Shown: positions 17,799 to 26,118, counted from the first letter of the stretch. The stretch is DNA of 64,000 nt from Limisalsivibrio acetivorans (GCF_000421105.1 NZ_ATWF01000001.1:2243407-2307406), one strand, 5' to 3'. The notes: generated from the sequence alone by a model not told the origin. Program-made: numbers and translations.

Positions 17799-18881
17799 AT
17801 GAAACGCAGAATCTTTTCATTGGTAATGGTTCTTATGTTTGCCTTCAGCCTTTCAGCTGTTGCAGCAGACAAGAAGTACCGCTGGAAAATGATCGAGACC
17901 TGGACAACCGGAATTCCCTTCCACAATGTAGCTCAGCACTTCTGTGATACAGTTGACGAGATCACAGACGGACAGCTCACTATCAAGCTCTTCCCCGCTG
18001 GTGCTATCGTTCCTGCTTTCGAGGTTTTCGATGCAGTACGTAACGGTGTTGCAGAGATGGGCCACGACTGGTCCGGATACTGGAAAGGTAAGGATCAGGC
18101 ATTCGTAGCCTTCGCATCCGTTCCCTTCGGTTTCGACGCAATGGACTACACTATGTGGTTCTACGGCGCTGACGGTATGGAGCTTGCAAACGAGCTTTAT
18201 GCTGAATACGGTCTTATTCCCTTCCCCACAGGAAACACTGGTCAGGAACTCGGTTTCTTCACGAAGAAGCCCGTTAATGAGATCAGCGATATGGAAGGTA
18301 TGAAAGTACGTACAGTGGGTTGGGCTGCTGATATTCTTACTCAGCTCGGCGTATCTGTTTCCCCCATGCCCGGCGGCGAGGTTTACCTTGCACTTGAGAG
18401 AGGGGTTATCGACTCTGCAGAGTTCTCCTCACCCTCAATCACACTCCCCATGGGATTCCACGAAGTTGCTAAGAACGTTGTTGAGCCCGGCTGGCACCAG
18501 CCCTCTGTTCAGCTTATGAGCATGGTAAACAAGAAGGCTTACGACAAGCTTCCCAAGCACCTTCAGAAAGCTATTGAAGTTGCAGCTAAAGAAACTCAGG
18601 TTTGGTCCATGGGTTACTTCGAAGCTAAAAACGCTGAGGCTATAAGAGAATACAAGAAGGCTGGCGTTAACTTCACAAAACTCAGCGAAGACTCACTCAA
18701 CGAGCTTGCTAAGACTTCCAAGGCTTACCTTGACGGCCTTCGTAAGAAGCACCCCTACCTCGACAAGGTTCTTGCTTCTCAGGAGAACTTCAAGGCAGAC
18801 TTCGCTAACTGGCGTGACCTTCGCAGCGGTCTTGCTGCATGGCCCTACGACCAGTACATCGACGGCAAGCATTTTCAGTAA
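17799..18881 (+). CDS. dctP: TRAP transporter periplasmic substrate-binding protein (DctP family)
   Basis: The protein has 360 residues with a Sec signal peptide (about 1-24, cleavage near SAVAA). It is a DctP-fold solute-binding protein for a TRAP transporter, probably of the 2-oxo or 2-hydroxy monocarboxylate (TakP/lactate) subgroup given GGEVYLALERGVIDSAEF and the aromatic WSGYWKGK segment. The ATG at 17799 has a full AGGAGG nine bases upstream. The gene is separated from dctQ by a GC-rich hairpin (18916-18940), a common way to make the binding protein in excess. Neighbouring lactate oxidase genes suggest lactate as ligand; this is inference. Confidence 0.9.
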   Translation: MKRRIFSLVMVLMFAFSLSAVAADKKYRWKMIETWTTGIPFHNVAQHFCDTVDEITDGQLTIKLFPAGAIVPAFEVFDAVRNGVAEMGHDWSGYWKGKDQAFVAFASVPFGFDAMDYTMWFYGADGMELANELYAEYGLIPFPTGNTGQELGFFTKKPVNEISDMEGMKVRTVGWAADILTQLGVSVSPMPGGEVYLALERGVIDSAEFSSPSITLPMGFHEVAKNVVEPGWHQPSVQLMSMVNKKAYDKLPKHLQKAIEVAAKETQVWSMGYFEAKNAEAIREYKKAGVNFTKLSEDSLNELAKTSKAYLDGLRKKHPYLDKVLASQENFKADFANWRDLRSGLAAWPYDQYIDGKHFQ

Positions 18882-18915
18882 TCACCGAATTGTAATTGTT
18901 TAATAACTAAACCGT

Positions 18916-18940
18916 AAAGGGGGCTTTAACGGCCCCCTTT
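18916..18940 (+). terminator. Hairpin between dctP and dctQ (attenuator or 3' stabiliser)
   Basis: Nine-base-pair stem AAAGGGGGC/GCCCCCTTT with a seven-base loop and a weak, interrupted T tract after it. It is located 35 bases after the dctP stop and 31 bases before dctQ. Partial termination or mRNA 3'-end protection would raise DctP over the membrane subunits. Confidence 0.7.
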
Positions 18941-18970
18941 CGTTTCATTTTTAAACTTTCGGAGACAGGC

Positions 18971-19471
18971 ATGAACAAACTAATTAATTTTCTCGAAGCC
19001 ATAAACGAATACGTCGGCAGAGCCGTTAGTGTTATCGGCTTCGTTCTGCTGTTTGTGGTCATGTACGAGGTAATAGCCCGTAAGATATTCTCATCCCCTA
19101 CAATCTGGGGCTTTGAGCTCAGCTACATGCTTTACGGCGCTCTTTTTATCCTCGGTGCAGGCTATACACTTAAGCACAAGATGCACATATCCATCGATGT
19201 TATATACGGCGCCCTTCCTAAAAAGGTTCAGGGTATCATGGACATCGTAGGATATATCATATTCTTCTTTCCCTTTATGGGCGTTGCAATATATGCAACC
19301 GGAAAATTTACATTGCAGTCATGGCAGGGACTAGAACACGGCCAATCGGCGTGGGCACCTGCTATATATCCATATAAAACCCTGATTCCGATCGGCTTCA
19401 TTCTGCTTACTATCCAAGGTATTGCAGAGTTCTTGAAGGCGTTCAGGAAGTTCAAAAGTGAGGAAAGCTAA
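18971..19471 (+). CDS. dctQ: TRAP transporter small membrane subunit DctQ
   Basis: The protein has 166 residues and four predicted membrane helices. The segment YEVIARKIFSSPTIWGFELSYM matches the DctQ-family pattern (R-x-F...W-x-E-E/L). It ends at the base before the dctM start. It forms the membrane complex with DctM and receives substrate from DctP. Confidence 0.92.
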   Translation: MNKLINFLEAINEYVGRAVSVIGFVLLFVVMYEVIARKIFSSPTIWGFELSYMLYGALFILGAGYTLKHKMHISIDVIYGALPKKVQGIMDIVGYIIFFFPFMGVAIYATGKFTLQSWQGLEHGQSAWAPAIYPYKTLIPIGFILLTIQGIAEFLKAFRKFKSEES

Positions 19472-20794
19472 ATGGGCGCTGATATACTATCGGTAGCGAT
19501 GTTTTTAATCCTCCTTATTGCGGTGTTCCTGGGCCACCCCCTCGGCTTCACCCTTGGAGGACTCGGGATCATTTTCGGACTGGTGGGGTACGGCCCTGGA
19601 GCATTCTTTATCCTCGCCAATAAAACTTACGGTCTGATGACAAACTATGTTCTCGTTGCCATCCCTCTGTTCATTCTGATGGCGCAGTTCCTTGATAAAT
19701 CGGGAGTTGCAGAGGAATTGTACGAAACGATGTACATTGTACTGGGGCCAATTAGAGGCGGTCTCGCCCTTGCCACCATCGTGGTTAGTACGGTTTTTGC
19801 CGCAACCACAGGTATCATCGGAGCTTCCGTTGTGGCTATGGGTCTTCTCGCCGCACCTTCAATGGTTAAAAAAGGATACAGCTATTCGCTGACAGCGGGG
19901 GTTATTACCGCGGGTGGAACGCTTGGAATTTTGATACCCCCATCGATCATGCTGGTTGTTTACGGTGGTCTGGTGGGTATCTCGGTGGGTAAACTCTTCC
20001 TCGCCGCTTTCGTTCCCGGGCTTATGCTTGCGACCCTGTATCTTGTTTATACATTCATCTACTGTTTCTTTAATCCCGATGCTGGTCCTCCCCTTCCCAA
20101 GGCGGACAGGCACCACTCCGCAGGTAGAAAGTTCATCATGGCTACAAAGTCCATGATGCCCCCGATATTCCTTATTCTGGCAGTTCTTGGAAGTATCGGT
20201 GCTGGAATCGCAACTCCCACAGAGGCCGCAGGTCTTGGTTGTGTTGGTGCGCTTCTTCTTGCAGCAGGTAACAAGAGACTCGACCTTAAACTTATGAAGG
20301 ATGCACTTATTGCAACGCTGAAGATCACCTGTATGGTTATGATCATCTTCGTTGGTGCAAACTTCTATACATCTGTGTTCATGGGCCTTGGCGGTGGTGA
20401 TGTTTTCACTGATCTCCTTTTCTCCATCAGTGACAACAAGTATGTGATCCTTACCATCATGATGTTCATCGTGTTCCTTCTTGGAATGTTCGTGGACTGG
20501 CTTGGTATCCTGCTTCTCTGTGTGCCGATATTTACGCCCATCGCAGTGGATCAGCTCGGCTTCAACCCCCTTTGGTTCGCCCTGCTCGTATCCATAAACC
20601 TTCAGATGTCATTCCTTACGCCCCCCTTCGGGTATGCACTGTTCTATCTTAAGGGAGTTGCGCCAGAGGGTATGACACTTGGGCACATTTATAAGGGTAT
20701 TATCCCCTTTGTACTCCTGCAGCTTGTGGGACTTGCGCTCTGCGTATCCTTCCCTCAGATCGTTACATGGCTGCCGGATCTTATATTTAAGTAA
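19472..20794 (+). CDS. dctM: TRAP transporter large permease subunit DctM
   Basis: The protein has 440 residues and about 12 hydrophobic segments, the usual DctM length. Signatures include VAIPLFILMAQFLDKSGVAE, FAATTGIIGASVVAMG, GTLGILIPPSIMLVVYG and FLTPPFGYALFYLKGVAP. It is the Na+- or H+-coupled permease of the system. The Shine-Dalgarno sequence GAGGAAAG lies in the end of dctQ, so the two are translationally linked. Confidence 0.93.
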   Translation: MGADILSVAMFLILLIAVFLGHPLGFTLGGLGIIFGLVGYGPGAFFILANKTYGLMTNYVLVAIPLFILMAQFLDKSGVAEELYETMYIVLGPIRGGLALATIVVSTVFAATTGIIGASVVAMGLLAAPSMVKKGYSYSLTAGVITAGGTLGILIPPSIMLVVYGGLVGISVGKLFLAAFVPGLMLATLYLVYTFIYCFFNPDAGPPLPKADRHHSAGRKFIMATKSMMPPIFLILAVLGSIGAGIATPTEAAGLGCVGALLLAAGNKRLDLKLMKDALIATLKITCMVMIIFVGANFYTSVFMGLGGGDVFTDLLFSISDNKYVILTIMMFIVFLLGMFVDWLGILLLCVPIFTPIAVDQLGFNPLWFALLVSINLQMSFLTPPFGYALFYLKGVAPEGMTLGHIYKGIIPFVLLQLVGLALCVSFPQIVTWLPDLIFK

Positions 20795-20820
20795 ACAGCA
20801 GATTTGTGAGGTTAGTATAA

Positions 20821-22194
20821 ATGTCAGCCGCAATTAATGGAAAATTCAAAGAAATAGTGGGTTCGGACAACTTTTGGGATGAACCCGCTGATCTGATGTG
20901 CTACAGCTACGATTCTGCATTTGAGAAGCCCGTTCCACCGGATATGGTGGTTAAACCTTCGGACTATGATCAGGTGCAGAAGGTCATCCAGCTGTGCCGT
21001 GATGCGGATATTCCGTTAATTACAAGAGGAGCGGGGACGAATCTCTCCGGAGGTACAGTTCCCGTCTCCGGCGGCTGCGTTATGCTCACCACCGGCTTAA
21101 ATAAGATCCTCGAAGTTAATACAGAGGATCTCTATGCCGTTACCCAGTCCGGAGTTGTTACGGCGAAGTTTGCCGAGCACATATCCGATCACGGACTCCT
21201 ATATCCTCCGGATCCGGGTAGTATGAAGATGTCCACCATGGGGGGCAACGTTGCTGAGAACGCCGGAGGGCTTAGGGCTCTCAAATACGGTGTTACCAGT
21301 GACTATCTCATGGGTGTAAAGTTTTTTGACATGGATGGTAACCTTGTCATAGGTGGAGGGCGTACGGTTAAGCTTGTTACCGGATATAACCTCCCCGGCC
21401 TTATGGTCTCTTCCGAGGGGATGCTGGGGGTTATGGTCGAGCTCATTATGAAGATCGTTCCCGTACCAGAGGCGAAGAAATCCATGCTTGTGAGCTTCGG
21501 TGATGTTATAAAGGCTAGCGAGACTGTATCCAAGATTATACAGGCAAAGATCCTCCCCGCCACCCTTGAGCTCATGGACAATTTCACCATAAAAACCGTT
21601 GAAGAGGCCACAAATATAGGCCTCCCCGTCGATGCGGATGCGCTTCTGCTCATCGAGGTGGATGGACACCCCGAAGCCGTTGAGGATGAGTACAGGAAGG
21701 TTATCGATATATGCGAATCCCTCGGCGGAAGCGTTAAGGTGGCAGAGAACGAGCAGGAGCGAGATGCGCTCTGGGAAGCGAGAAGAAAGTCGCTCAGTTC
21801 CCTTGCAAGGCTACGCCCCACTCTCATTCTTGAGGATGCCACAGTACCCCGCAGCCGTATCCCGGAAATGATGCAGGCTGTGCAGAACATAAGAAAGAAA
21901 TACGACCTTACCATCGGAACATTCGGCCATGCCGGAGATGGAAACCTTCACCCCACAATCCTTACGGATAAGCGGGATGAGCAGGAGATGGCCAGGGTCG
22001 AGAAAGCGATAGATGAAATATTTGAAACCGCCCTCAAGCTGGACGGAACTATTAGCGGAGAGCACGGTATAGGTTCTGCGAAGGCAAAGTATCTGGAAAG
22101 CGAACTGGGTAAGGGCTCCCTTATCTTTATGGATAAGCTTAAGAAGGGGCTTGACCCCAAGGGACTGCTTAACCCGCATAAAATGGGGCTGTAA
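20821..22194 (+). CDS. FAD-linked D-lactate/glycolate dehydrogenase (GlcD family)
   Basis: The protein has 457 residues. The N-terminal PCMH-type FAD-binding domain carries LITRGAGTNLSGGTVPVSGG and GNVAENAGGLRALKYG; the C-terminal cap carries the family motif GTFGHAGDGNLHPTI and ISGEHGIG near the end. Members oxidise D-lactate, glycolate or 2-hydroxyglutarate. Linkage to the adjacent GlcF-type Fe-S protein indicates a membrane-associated two-subunit dehydrogenase feeding quinones. D-lactate is the likely substrate from context. Confidence 0.9.
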   Translation: MSAAINGKFKEIVGSDNFWDEPADLMCYSYDSAFEKPVPPDMVVKPSDYDQVQKVIQLCRDADIPLITRGAGTNLSGGTVPVSGGCVMLTTGLNKILEVNTEDLYAVTQSGVVTAKFAEHISDHGLLYPPDPGSMKMSTMGGNVAENAGGLRALKYGVTSDYLMGVKFFDMDGNLVIGGGRTVKLVTGYNLPGLMVSSEGMLGVMVELIMKIVPVPEAKKSMLVSFGDVIKASETVSKIIQAKILPATLELMDNFTIKTVEEATNIGLPVDADALLLIEVDGHPEAVEDEYRKVIDICESLGGSVKVAENEQERDALWEARRKSLSSLARLRPTLILEDATVPRSRIPEMMQAVQNIRKKYDLTIGTFGHAGDGNLHPTILTDKRDEQEMARVEKAIDEIFETALKLDGTISGEHGIGSAKAKYLESELGKGSLIFMDKLKKGLDPKGLLNPHKMGL

Positions 22195-23433
22195 ATGTAC
22201 GATGATGTTGTAAAAGAGCTGAAAGAACTCGAGGAACTCGTCCTCAAATGCATGAAGTGCGGAACCTGCCATGCGGACTGCCCCCTCTATAATCAGGATG
22301 GTAAGGAACAGTCCGTTGCCAGAGGCAAGATTGCACTGATCCAGTCCGTATATGAAGGACGCCTTGAGGATGCAGGTAAGATCCTCAAGCACATAGATTA
22401 CTGCGTGCTCTGCGGAAGATGTAAGCAGAGCTGCCCCAGCGGCGTTAAGACCGATGAGATATTCCTCAAAGCAAAATCGGTTCTGCGCAAGATAGAGAAG
22501 ATGAAGGGGTGGCAGAAGTTTGTGCTTTCCATAGCCATGGAGAAGCCGGAGTTATTAGCTAAGATGGCTCCCCTTATGCATATGGGACTCAAGTTCGGCA
22601 GTAAAAAGATAAAGGATGATGTATTTAAGCCTATCATCCCCATAGCCGGCGGGCGTAACGTTGTATCAGTGAAGAGCAAAACCTTTGCGGACACTTACGG
22701 CGGCCTGAACAAAGCGAAGGGTGAAGAGAAGATGACTGTTATCTTCTATCCCGGTTGCGCCGCAAACATGATATACACCAGCTGGGGCGAGGCTATCGTT
22801 GAAACGCTTAACTATTTCGGTGTCTCTGTGTATGTTCCCGAGGTGAACCACTGCTGCGGAATACCTGCGGCAACCATGGGTGAACTCGATCTTTTTAAGA
22901 AAATGGTCAATAAAAATATTGATTATTTCGATTCCCTTGATGCGAAATATATTGTAACATGCTGTCCTACTTGTCAGTATGGACTGAACGAGATGGGGCC
23001 CAAGCAGACCGGAAGATCTCCCGAACAGGAGATGATGGACGTTGTTGTCTTTCTGGAAGAGGTTCTTCATGCTGATATTAAGCTTGAGACCGGCGAGAAA
23101 ACTACGATCCATTTCCCCTGCCATTACGACCGGAGCAAAGACTCTCTTCTTGAATCCTTCGTTAAGGATAATCTCGGAACGGATTATACAAAACTCAAGA
23201 ACCAGAGCTGTTGCGGGTTTGGCGGTACATTCAGCCTTAAGCACTACGGAAAATCCAGCGATATTTCCACATCAAAGGCAGAGGAGATCTCTACAAAGGG
23301 ATTCCAGCGGGTTTACACACCATGCCCCGGGTGCGCTATGCAGCTCACCGATGCCCTCGCTAAGGAGGGCTCTGAGGCGGATGTGTCCCATCCTGTACAG
23401 TTGTTTTACGAGAGTGTAGTCAAGAAATCGTAA
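22195..23433 (+). CDS. GlcF-type Fe-S subunit with two CCG domains
   Basis: The protein has 412 residues. Two ferredoxin motifs (CMKCGTCHADCPLY, CVLCGRCKQSCPSG) are followed by two cysteine-rich CCG domains (FYPGCAANM with HCCGIPAATMG; PCHYDRSKD with SCCGFGGTFSL and PCPGCAMQL). This is the electron-transfer partner of the GlcD-like flavoprotein immediately upstream, with no gap between the genes. It is a second, independent set of the same module type found fused in lutBA. Confidence 0.92.
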   Translation: MYDDVVKELKELEELVLKCMKCGTCHADCPLYNQDGKEQSVARGKIALIQSVYEGRLEDAGKILKHIDYCVLCGRCKQSCPSGVKTDEIFLKAKSVLRKIEKMKGWQKFVLSIAMEKPELLAKMAPLMHMGLKFGSKKIKDDVFKPIIPIAGGRNVVSVKSKTFADTYGGLNKAKGEEKMTVIFYPGCAANMIYTSWGEAIVETLNYFGVSVYVPEVNHCCGIPAATMGELDLFKKMVNKNIDYFDSLDAKYIVTCCPTCQYGLNEMGPKQTGRSPEQEMMDVVVFLEEVLHADIKLETGEKTTIHFPCHYDRSKDSLLESFVKDNLGTDYTKLKNQSCCGFGGTFSLKHYGKSSDISTSKAEEISTKGFQRVYTPCPGCAMQLTDALAKEGSEADVSHPVQLFYESVVKKS

Positions 23434-23448
23434 CAACAAGGCAGAATT

Positions 23449-24198
23449 ATGAAGTTTCAAAAGATTAAGCCGAAAAGAGTCAGCGACGAGATCTACCGCC
23501 AGCTTAAGGAGATGATCCTTACGGGCGAGCTGAATCCTGACGAAAAGCTTCCCTCAGAGAGGGAGCTAGCCGTGCAGATGGGCGTAAGCAGGCCTTCATT
23601 GCGTGAGGCTCTCCAAAAGCTTGAAGCTCAGGGATTCCTTGAGCAGATCCAAGGGGATGGTACCTACGTTAAATCGGTCACCGCACCGCTTATTGCTCCC
23701 GCATTCACAGAACTTATCAAGCGTGATGATGCCATCTTTGATCTCATGGAGATCCGAAAGCATCTTGAGACGTGGTCAGCCAGAGCAGCGGCAGAGCGTG
23801 CCACTGAAGAAGAGATAGCCCAAATGCATGAGTATCTTGAAGAGATGCGTATGGCAAAGGAACACGGCGAGGTCGGGCACATCTCCGATGCGAATTTCCA
23901 CAGCGTTATATCCTATGCAACCCACAACGTCTTCCTTGTGCATGTGATGAACAACATCTATGAATGGATCGAGAAGGTGAGTTACGAGGTTCGCTCAAGG
24001 CTCTATACCAGCCCGGAAGACCATAACGAACTTTTCAGACAGCACAGCTGTATATTTGAATCCATCAGCAGGAAGGATCCCGATGCGGCCTACGACTGCA
24101 TGGTGGAGCATATGAACTATATTTTCACCAAGCTGGAGAAGATCTTCGGCCCCAGAAAGATGCCAAAACCCCTTGTTAAAAAGGACAGCATCATCTGA
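23449..24198 (+). CDS. GntR-family transcription regulator, FadR/FCD subgroup
   Basis: The protein has 249 residues. The N-terminal winged helix has KLPSERELAVQMGVSRPSLREALQKLEAQGFLEQIQGDGTYV, classical GntR. The C-terminal all-helical FCD ligand domain (about 85-235) has metal/ligand-binding residues in IRKHLETWSARAAAERA and DANFHSVISYATHNVF. LldR, PdhR and GlcC belong to this group and respond to lactate, pyruvate or glycolate. It probably binds the two GGTAATACC operators at 17546 and 17750 and derepresses the locus with its substrate; this is inference from subgroup and site type. Confidence 0.9.
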   Translation: MKFQKIKPKRVSDEIYRQLKEMILTGELNPDEKLPSERELAVQMGVSRPSLREALQKLEAQGFLEQIQGDGTYVKSVTAPLIAPAFTELIKRDDAIFDLMEIRKHLETWSARAAAERATEEEIAQMHEYLEEMRMAKEHGEVGHISDANFHSVISYATHNVFLVHVMNNIYEWIEKVSYEVRSRLYTSPEDHNELFRQHSCIFESISRKDPDAAYDCMVEHMNYIFTKLEKIFGPRKMPKPLVKKDSII

Positions 24199-24230
24199 TA
24201 ATCTCCGGCTCGGTCTGAATGGCTTTTACT

Positions 24231-24263
24231 TATTGGTAAAATAGATTAATTTCAGTCAGGAGG
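24231..24263 (+). promoter_or_regulatory. Leader of the SDR gene sharing a 15-base block with the dctP leader
   Basis: ATTTCAGTCAGGAGG at 24249-24263 is identical to 17775-17789 in front of dctP and includes the ribosome-binding site. A half-operator TTGGTAAAA lies just upstream (24233-24241). The common leader suggests a duplicated or shared control region, and that the SDR gene has its own start of transcription. Confidence 0.5.
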
Positions 24264-24269
24264 AACAAT

Positions 24270-25028
24270 ATGAGCCGGAAAACAGCTCTTGTAACAGGAG
24301 CGGCGAGCGGAATCGGTCTTGCCGTTGCAGAAAGCCTTGCAGGTGCGGGCTACAACGTAATGTGTGCAGACATCAACGAGGAAAAGGGGAAGGAAGAAGC
24401 GGCAAGGATAGGCGCATCCTTCTTCAAATGCGACCTCAGCAAGCGTGAGGAATGCAAAGCCCTCGTGGAGGCTTGTGCAGCGGAGTTCGGCAGTGTAGAT
24501 ATACTCATCAACAACGCCGGGATCCAGCATGTATCACCCGTTGAAGACTTCCCCGAAGATAAGTGGGATTTCATGATTTCTCTCATGCTCACCGCAACAT
24601 TTCTTCTTACAAAATATTCATGGAACTATATGAAAAAGAACGGTTGGGGCAGGGTTATCAACGTAAACTCAGTCCACGGTCTTCGTGCATCCGCATTCAA
24701 AACGGCTTATATATCTGCCAAGCACGGCGTTACCGGCTTTACCAAAACCACTGCCCTTGAAGGTGGTCCCCACGGTATAACAGTGAATTCCATCTGCCCC
24801 GCCTATGTGCGCACACCCCTTGTGGACGGTCAGATTGCTGATCAGGCGAAGGCTCACGGCATAAGCGAAAACGAGGTTATCGAAGAGGTTATGCTCAAGA
24901 AGGCGGCGGTTAAAAAGCTTATCGAGCCTAGCGAGATAGGTGATATTGTGTTGTATCTCTGCTCCGATTCGGCAAAATGCGTAACGGGTACGAGTTTTAC
25001 GATCGATTGCGGCTGGACGGCGCAATAA
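24270..25028 (+). CDS. 3-hydroxybutyrate dehydrogenase (short-chain dehydrogenase)
   Basis: The protein has 252 residues. It is a Rossmann-fold SDR with TGAASGIG (NAD binding), NNAGIQHVSPVEDFP, the active-site Ser in NVNSVHGL, and the Tyr-x3-Lys pair in AYISAKHG. The set INNAGIQHV plus SVHGLRAS plus AKHGVTGFTKTTALE is typical of D-3-hydroxybutyrate dehydrogenases (acetoacetate + NADH <-> 3-hydroxybutyrate). It closes the organic-acid cluster and has its own leader and terminator hairpin. Substrate assignment is by family resemblance. Confidence 0.85.
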   Translation: MSRKTALVTGAASGIGLAVAESLAGAGYNVMCADINEEKGKEEAARIGASFFKCDLSKREECKALVEACAAEFGSVDILINNAGIQHVSPVEDFPEDKWDFMISLMLTATFLLTKYSWNYMKKNGWGRVINVNSVHGLRASAFKTAYISAKHGVTGFTKTTALEGGPHGITVNSICPAYVRTPLVDGQIADQAKAHGISENEVIEEVMLKKAAVKKLIEPSEIGDIVLYLCSDSAKCVTGTSFTIDCGWTAQ

Positions 25029-25048
25029 GTATTTAGATAATTGGATAA

Positions 25049-25070
25049 AAGGCTCACTGAGGTGAGCCTT
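25049..25070 (+). terminator. Terminator hairpin after the SDR gene
   Basis: Nine-base-pair perfect stem AAGGCTCAC/GTGAGCCTT with a four-base loop, 20 bases after the stop codon. The T tract after it is weak (AGTCTTATAAT). It marks the end of the organic-acid cluster and the left border of the repeat block. Confidence 0.7.
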
Positions 25071-25082
25071 AGTCTTATAATC

Positions 25083-25264
25083 TATGGAATTTGCCATCCA
25101 TGGAAATTCCATCGTTGTTCGGGCAGGGAAACCCTGCCCTCTCGCACTTCCGGCTTCGTGAATTGAGCAAAGCCCAATTCAGCTACGCCTGCAGAGCCAA
25201 CATCCATGTTGGCTTATTATGTATCAACCTTTAACGTATGATTAGCATAAGCTTTCATGGATGA
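25083..25264 (+). repeat. Hairpin repeat unit 1
   Basis: About 93% identical and gap-free with 25822-26003. It contains palindromes at 25085-25111, GGGCAGGG-AAA-CCCTGCCC (25121-25139), GAATTG...CAATTC (25159-25180) and GCCAACAT-CC-ATGTTGGC (25196-25213). Confidence 0.88.
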
Positions 25265-25299
25265 AAGCTCGCTTGCGTAAGTGAGAAGGAGCAACATTA

Positions 25300-25337
25300 T
25301 TAATCTGGAAAATTCATCATCCTGAGAATTTCCCTGC
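25300..25337 (+). repeat. Hairpin module C, copy 1
   Basis: AATTC...GAATTT palindrome with loop ATCATCCTGA. It is repeated at 25771-25808 with one or two changes. Here it starts a unit that continues with CTACGCTCGGC and CTTCGCTTCGCTTACTTCCG blocks and the stem GAATATG/CATATTC (25381-25405). Confidence 0.8.
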
Positions 25338-25433
25338 CGCTACGCTCGGCTAAGCCTTCGCTTCGCTTACTTCCGTTATAGAATATGAAGCATAGCTCCA
25401 TATTCTTCACTTCAGGGCTGTCTTTTTTTTATC

Positions 25434-25653
25434 TATGGAATTTACCATCCATGGAAATTCCATTGCCGCTACACTCGGCAAAGCCTTCGCTCCGCTTACT
25501 TCCGGCTACGTGAATTGAGCAGAGCCCAATTCAGCTACGCCTTCAGGGCTTCCATCCATGGAAGCCTGTTGCGTATCAACCTTAATAATTATCTTTCAAA
25601 TGGGTTTTTAAGGGGATCCTAAGGGGAAAGTTTTCCCTAAAAATTTCCCCTTA
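25434..25653 (+). repeat. Hairpin repeat unit 3 with exchanged inner stems
   Basis: The first module (25436-25462) and the GAATTG hairpin match unit 1. The GGGCA stem is replaced by a CGCTACACTCGGC/CTTCGCTCCGC block, and the second hairpin reads CTTCCATCCATGGAAG instead of CAACATCCATGTTGG. The loop CATCCATG is kept while both stem arms change together. The unit ends in the TAAGGGG...CCCCTTA hairpin at 25620-25653. Confidence 0.85.
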
Positions 25654-25770
25654 GTCTTATTCTTTACATAATCACATTCGAAATTAGTCACTAATTTATT
25701 TGTATTGCGCTTATGCGCCACATACTATTTAGAAAAGTATGCAAAACTATTCCCTCAGGGTTTTCCAGCC

Positions 25771-25808
25771 ATTAATCTGGGAAATTCATCATCCTGAGAA
25801 TTTCCCTG
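25771..25808 (+). repeat. Hairpin module C, copy 2
   Basis: Near-identical to 25300-25337: GGGAAATTC, loop ATCATCCTGA, GAATTTCCC. The extra G that completes the stem here (CTGGGAAATTC versus CTGGAAAATTC) makes this copy's stem perfect. It lies just left of unit 5. Confidence 0.8.
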
Positions 25809-25821
25809 GTCTGATTTTATG

Positions 25822-26077
25822 TATGGAATTTACCATTCATGGAAATTCCATTGTTGTTCGGGCAAGGAGACCTTGCCCTCTCGTACTTCCGGCTTCGTGA
25901 ATTGAGCAAAGCCCAATTCAGCTACGCCTACAGAGCCAACATCCATGTTGGCTTATTATGTATCAACCTTAAACGTATGATTAGCACAAGCTTCCATGGA
26001 TGGAAAATTATTCAGACAGATAAAGGAGTTTTTGAGGGGTTGTTAAGGGGTGGTTTGTTCCTAAAAAGCACCCCTTA
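25822..26077 (+). repeat. Hairpin repeat unit 5
   Basis: Gap-free copy of unit 1 (25822-26003) followed by the terminal TAAGGGG...CCCCTTA hairpin at 26044-26077. That hairpin has the same 34-base length as 25620-25653 but different, mutually complementary stem bases. It ends 42 bases from the stop of the next gene on the minus strand. Confidence 0.88.
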
Positions 26078-26118
26078 AAATTATTCATTTCATATTTGAT
26101 AAGATAGTATTGGCTGAA

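Larger units (their letters stand above)
25083..26077. repeat. Cluster of modular hairpin repeats (about 1 kb, no coding gene)
   Basis: This gap of about 1,090 bases contains no credible gene. It is made of related units built from short palindromes: an AATTTCC-type stem with loop CATCCATG, a GGGCA stem, a GAATTG stem, GCTACGC/CTTCGCTTCGC blocks, a second CATCCATG hairpin and a terminal TAAGGGG/CCCCTTA hairpin. Two units (25083-25264 and 25822-26003) align without gaps with 12 differences in 182 bases. A third unit (25434-25653) shares outer modules but carries different inner stems. A fourth (25300-25431) starts with another hairpin type. I know no named family that this matches. Confidence 0.85.

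Noticed and set aside
25083-26077. CRISPR array or insertion sequence
   Set aside because: Repeats are long, composed of different hairpins, unevenly spaced and not separated by unique spacers of constant size. There is no transposase or cas gene; reading frames across the block are short and follow the palindromes.
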